From Candidatus Kuenenia stuttgartensis (lineage in GTDB: Bacteria > Planctomycetota > Planctomycetia > Isosphaerales > Isosphaeraceae): a stretch of 6,082 bases of DNA. The translations under genes and the position numbers were made by a program. The stretch lies in contig CAMCFM010000297.1 of assembly GCA_945874095.1 (NCBI GenBank), positions 1-6,082 on the forward strand. Reading direction: 5' to 3'. Under the pieces are notes generated by a model, which had not been told where the DNA came from, made no database searches, and worked only from the letters and a program-made list of their open reading frames with translations. This document shows positions 5,722-6,082 of the stretch, piece after piece (positions within the stretch are counted from its first letter, which is position 1; each line of letters opens with the position of its first letter).

Positions 5722-6082
5722 GATTGGATTAAAGGCATAAATCGGGTTGGGTTTGGGTCGACTAGCCGGTCTTGGCGCTAGACCCGGTTAATTGGGTTTG
5801 GATTTCCTAGCCGGTCTTGGCGCTAGCCCCGGTTAATTGGATTTGGATTTGGATTTGGATTTGGATTTGGATTTGGATTTGGATTTGGATTTGGATTTCC
5901 TAGCCGGTCTTGGCGCTAGCCCCGGTTAATTGGATTTGGGTTTGGATTTACTAGCCGGTCTTGGCGCTAGCCCCGGTTAATTGGATTTGGATTTGGATTT
6001 GGATTTACTAGCCGGTCTTGGCGCTAGCCCCGGTTAATTGGATTTGGGTTTGGATTTACTAGCCGGTCTTGGCGCTAGCCCC
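5722..6082. repeat. Compound intergenic array: 34-nt palindromic core x6 with GGATTT hexamer spacers
   Basis: Cores start at 5762, 5807, 5900, 5951, 6008 and 6059, the last cut by the window edge. Each begins CTAGCCGGTCTTGGCGCTAG, then CCCCGGTTAATTGG. Only the first core differs (A for C at its position 21); the rest are identical. The core can fold as CTAGC/GCTAG (5 bp, 10-nt loop) or as CCGG/CCGG enclosing GGC-GCTA-GCC with a TCTT bulge. Between cores lie 2, 10, 3, 4 and 3 hexamers, GGATTT or GGGTTT, then C or A. The lead-in 5722-5761 holds degenerate hexamers. All six frames carry stops within the core, so it is noncoding. It starts after the nikO stop and may contribute to transcript termination, but no canonical T-run follows. 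It continues past the window. Confidence 0.93.
5839..5898 (+). repeat. Perfect (GGATTT)10 microsatellite
   Basis: Ten uninterrupted copies of GGATTT fill the spacer between cores 2 and 3. The other spacers hold 2-4 hexamers, so this is an expanded version of the same unit and a likely site of replication slippage. Regular GG doublets could form a two-layer G-quadruplex on this strand, which is a weak prediction. Confidence 0.97.

Noticed and set aside
5744..5758. G-quadruplex motif GGGTTGGGTTTGGG.
   Set aside because: Only three G-triplets are present and no fourth lies within usual loop distance.
5722..6082. CRISPR-like arrangement of regularly repeated palindromes.
   Set aside because: The spacers are simple GGATTT/GGGTTT hexamer runs, not unique sequences. 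They vary in length by sixes, and no cas gene is nearby.

Overview
The window looks like a chromosomal segment from a planctomycete (Planctopirus/Schlesneria-like). This is inferred from three things: an RsgA GTPase with the Lys/Arg-rich leader I associate with that phylum, an ArsR-type regulator carrying a long Ser/Lys/Arg tail, and mixed-GC intergenic DNA ending in a dense palindromic repeat array. No database search was possible, so the taxonomy is tentative. I see no tRNA, rRNA, CRISPR, insertion sequence or prophage gene.

Left half, minus strand: a ribosome-maturation GTPase rsgA (3' end cut off by the window edge), a winged-helix ArsR/SmtB-type regulator with a 74-residue basic Ser-rich tail, and an extended short-chain dehydrogenase (NAD-dependent epimerase/dehydratase family). 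The 162-bp gap upstream of the regulator gene is AT-rich. It contains a 20-bp near-perfect palindrome that overlaps a TATAAT hexamer, a candidate autoregulatory operator, and a 41-nt imperfect hairpin that may end the epimerase transcript.

Right half, plus strand: a compact three-gene operon for an energy-coupling-factor (ECF) metal importer. It comprises a fused substrate-binding membrane protein NikMN (CbiM-type core plus C-terminal PDGLE domain), the transmembrane coupling protein NikQ, and the ATPase NikO. The divergent 261-bp gap in front of it holds a 28-bp dyad with the spacing and half-sites of a NikR operator (GTATTA-N16-TCATAC). The -35 box of a good sigma70-type promoter (TTGAAA-N17-TAAAAT) lies inside that dyad. 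This points to nickel, rather than cobalt, as the cargo, repressed when nickel is sufficient. A nikR gene is not in the window.

Right end (5722-6082): a noncoding compound repeat array begins 40 bp after the nikO stop codon. Six copies of a conserved 34-nt palindromic core (the last cut by the window edge) are separated by runs of the hexamer GGATTT, including one perfect run of ten. Core-to-core distances are 45, 93, 51, 57 and 51 bp, each equal to 45 plus a multiple of six, so the array varies by whole hexamers while the core stays almost invariant. The array is the least explained element here.
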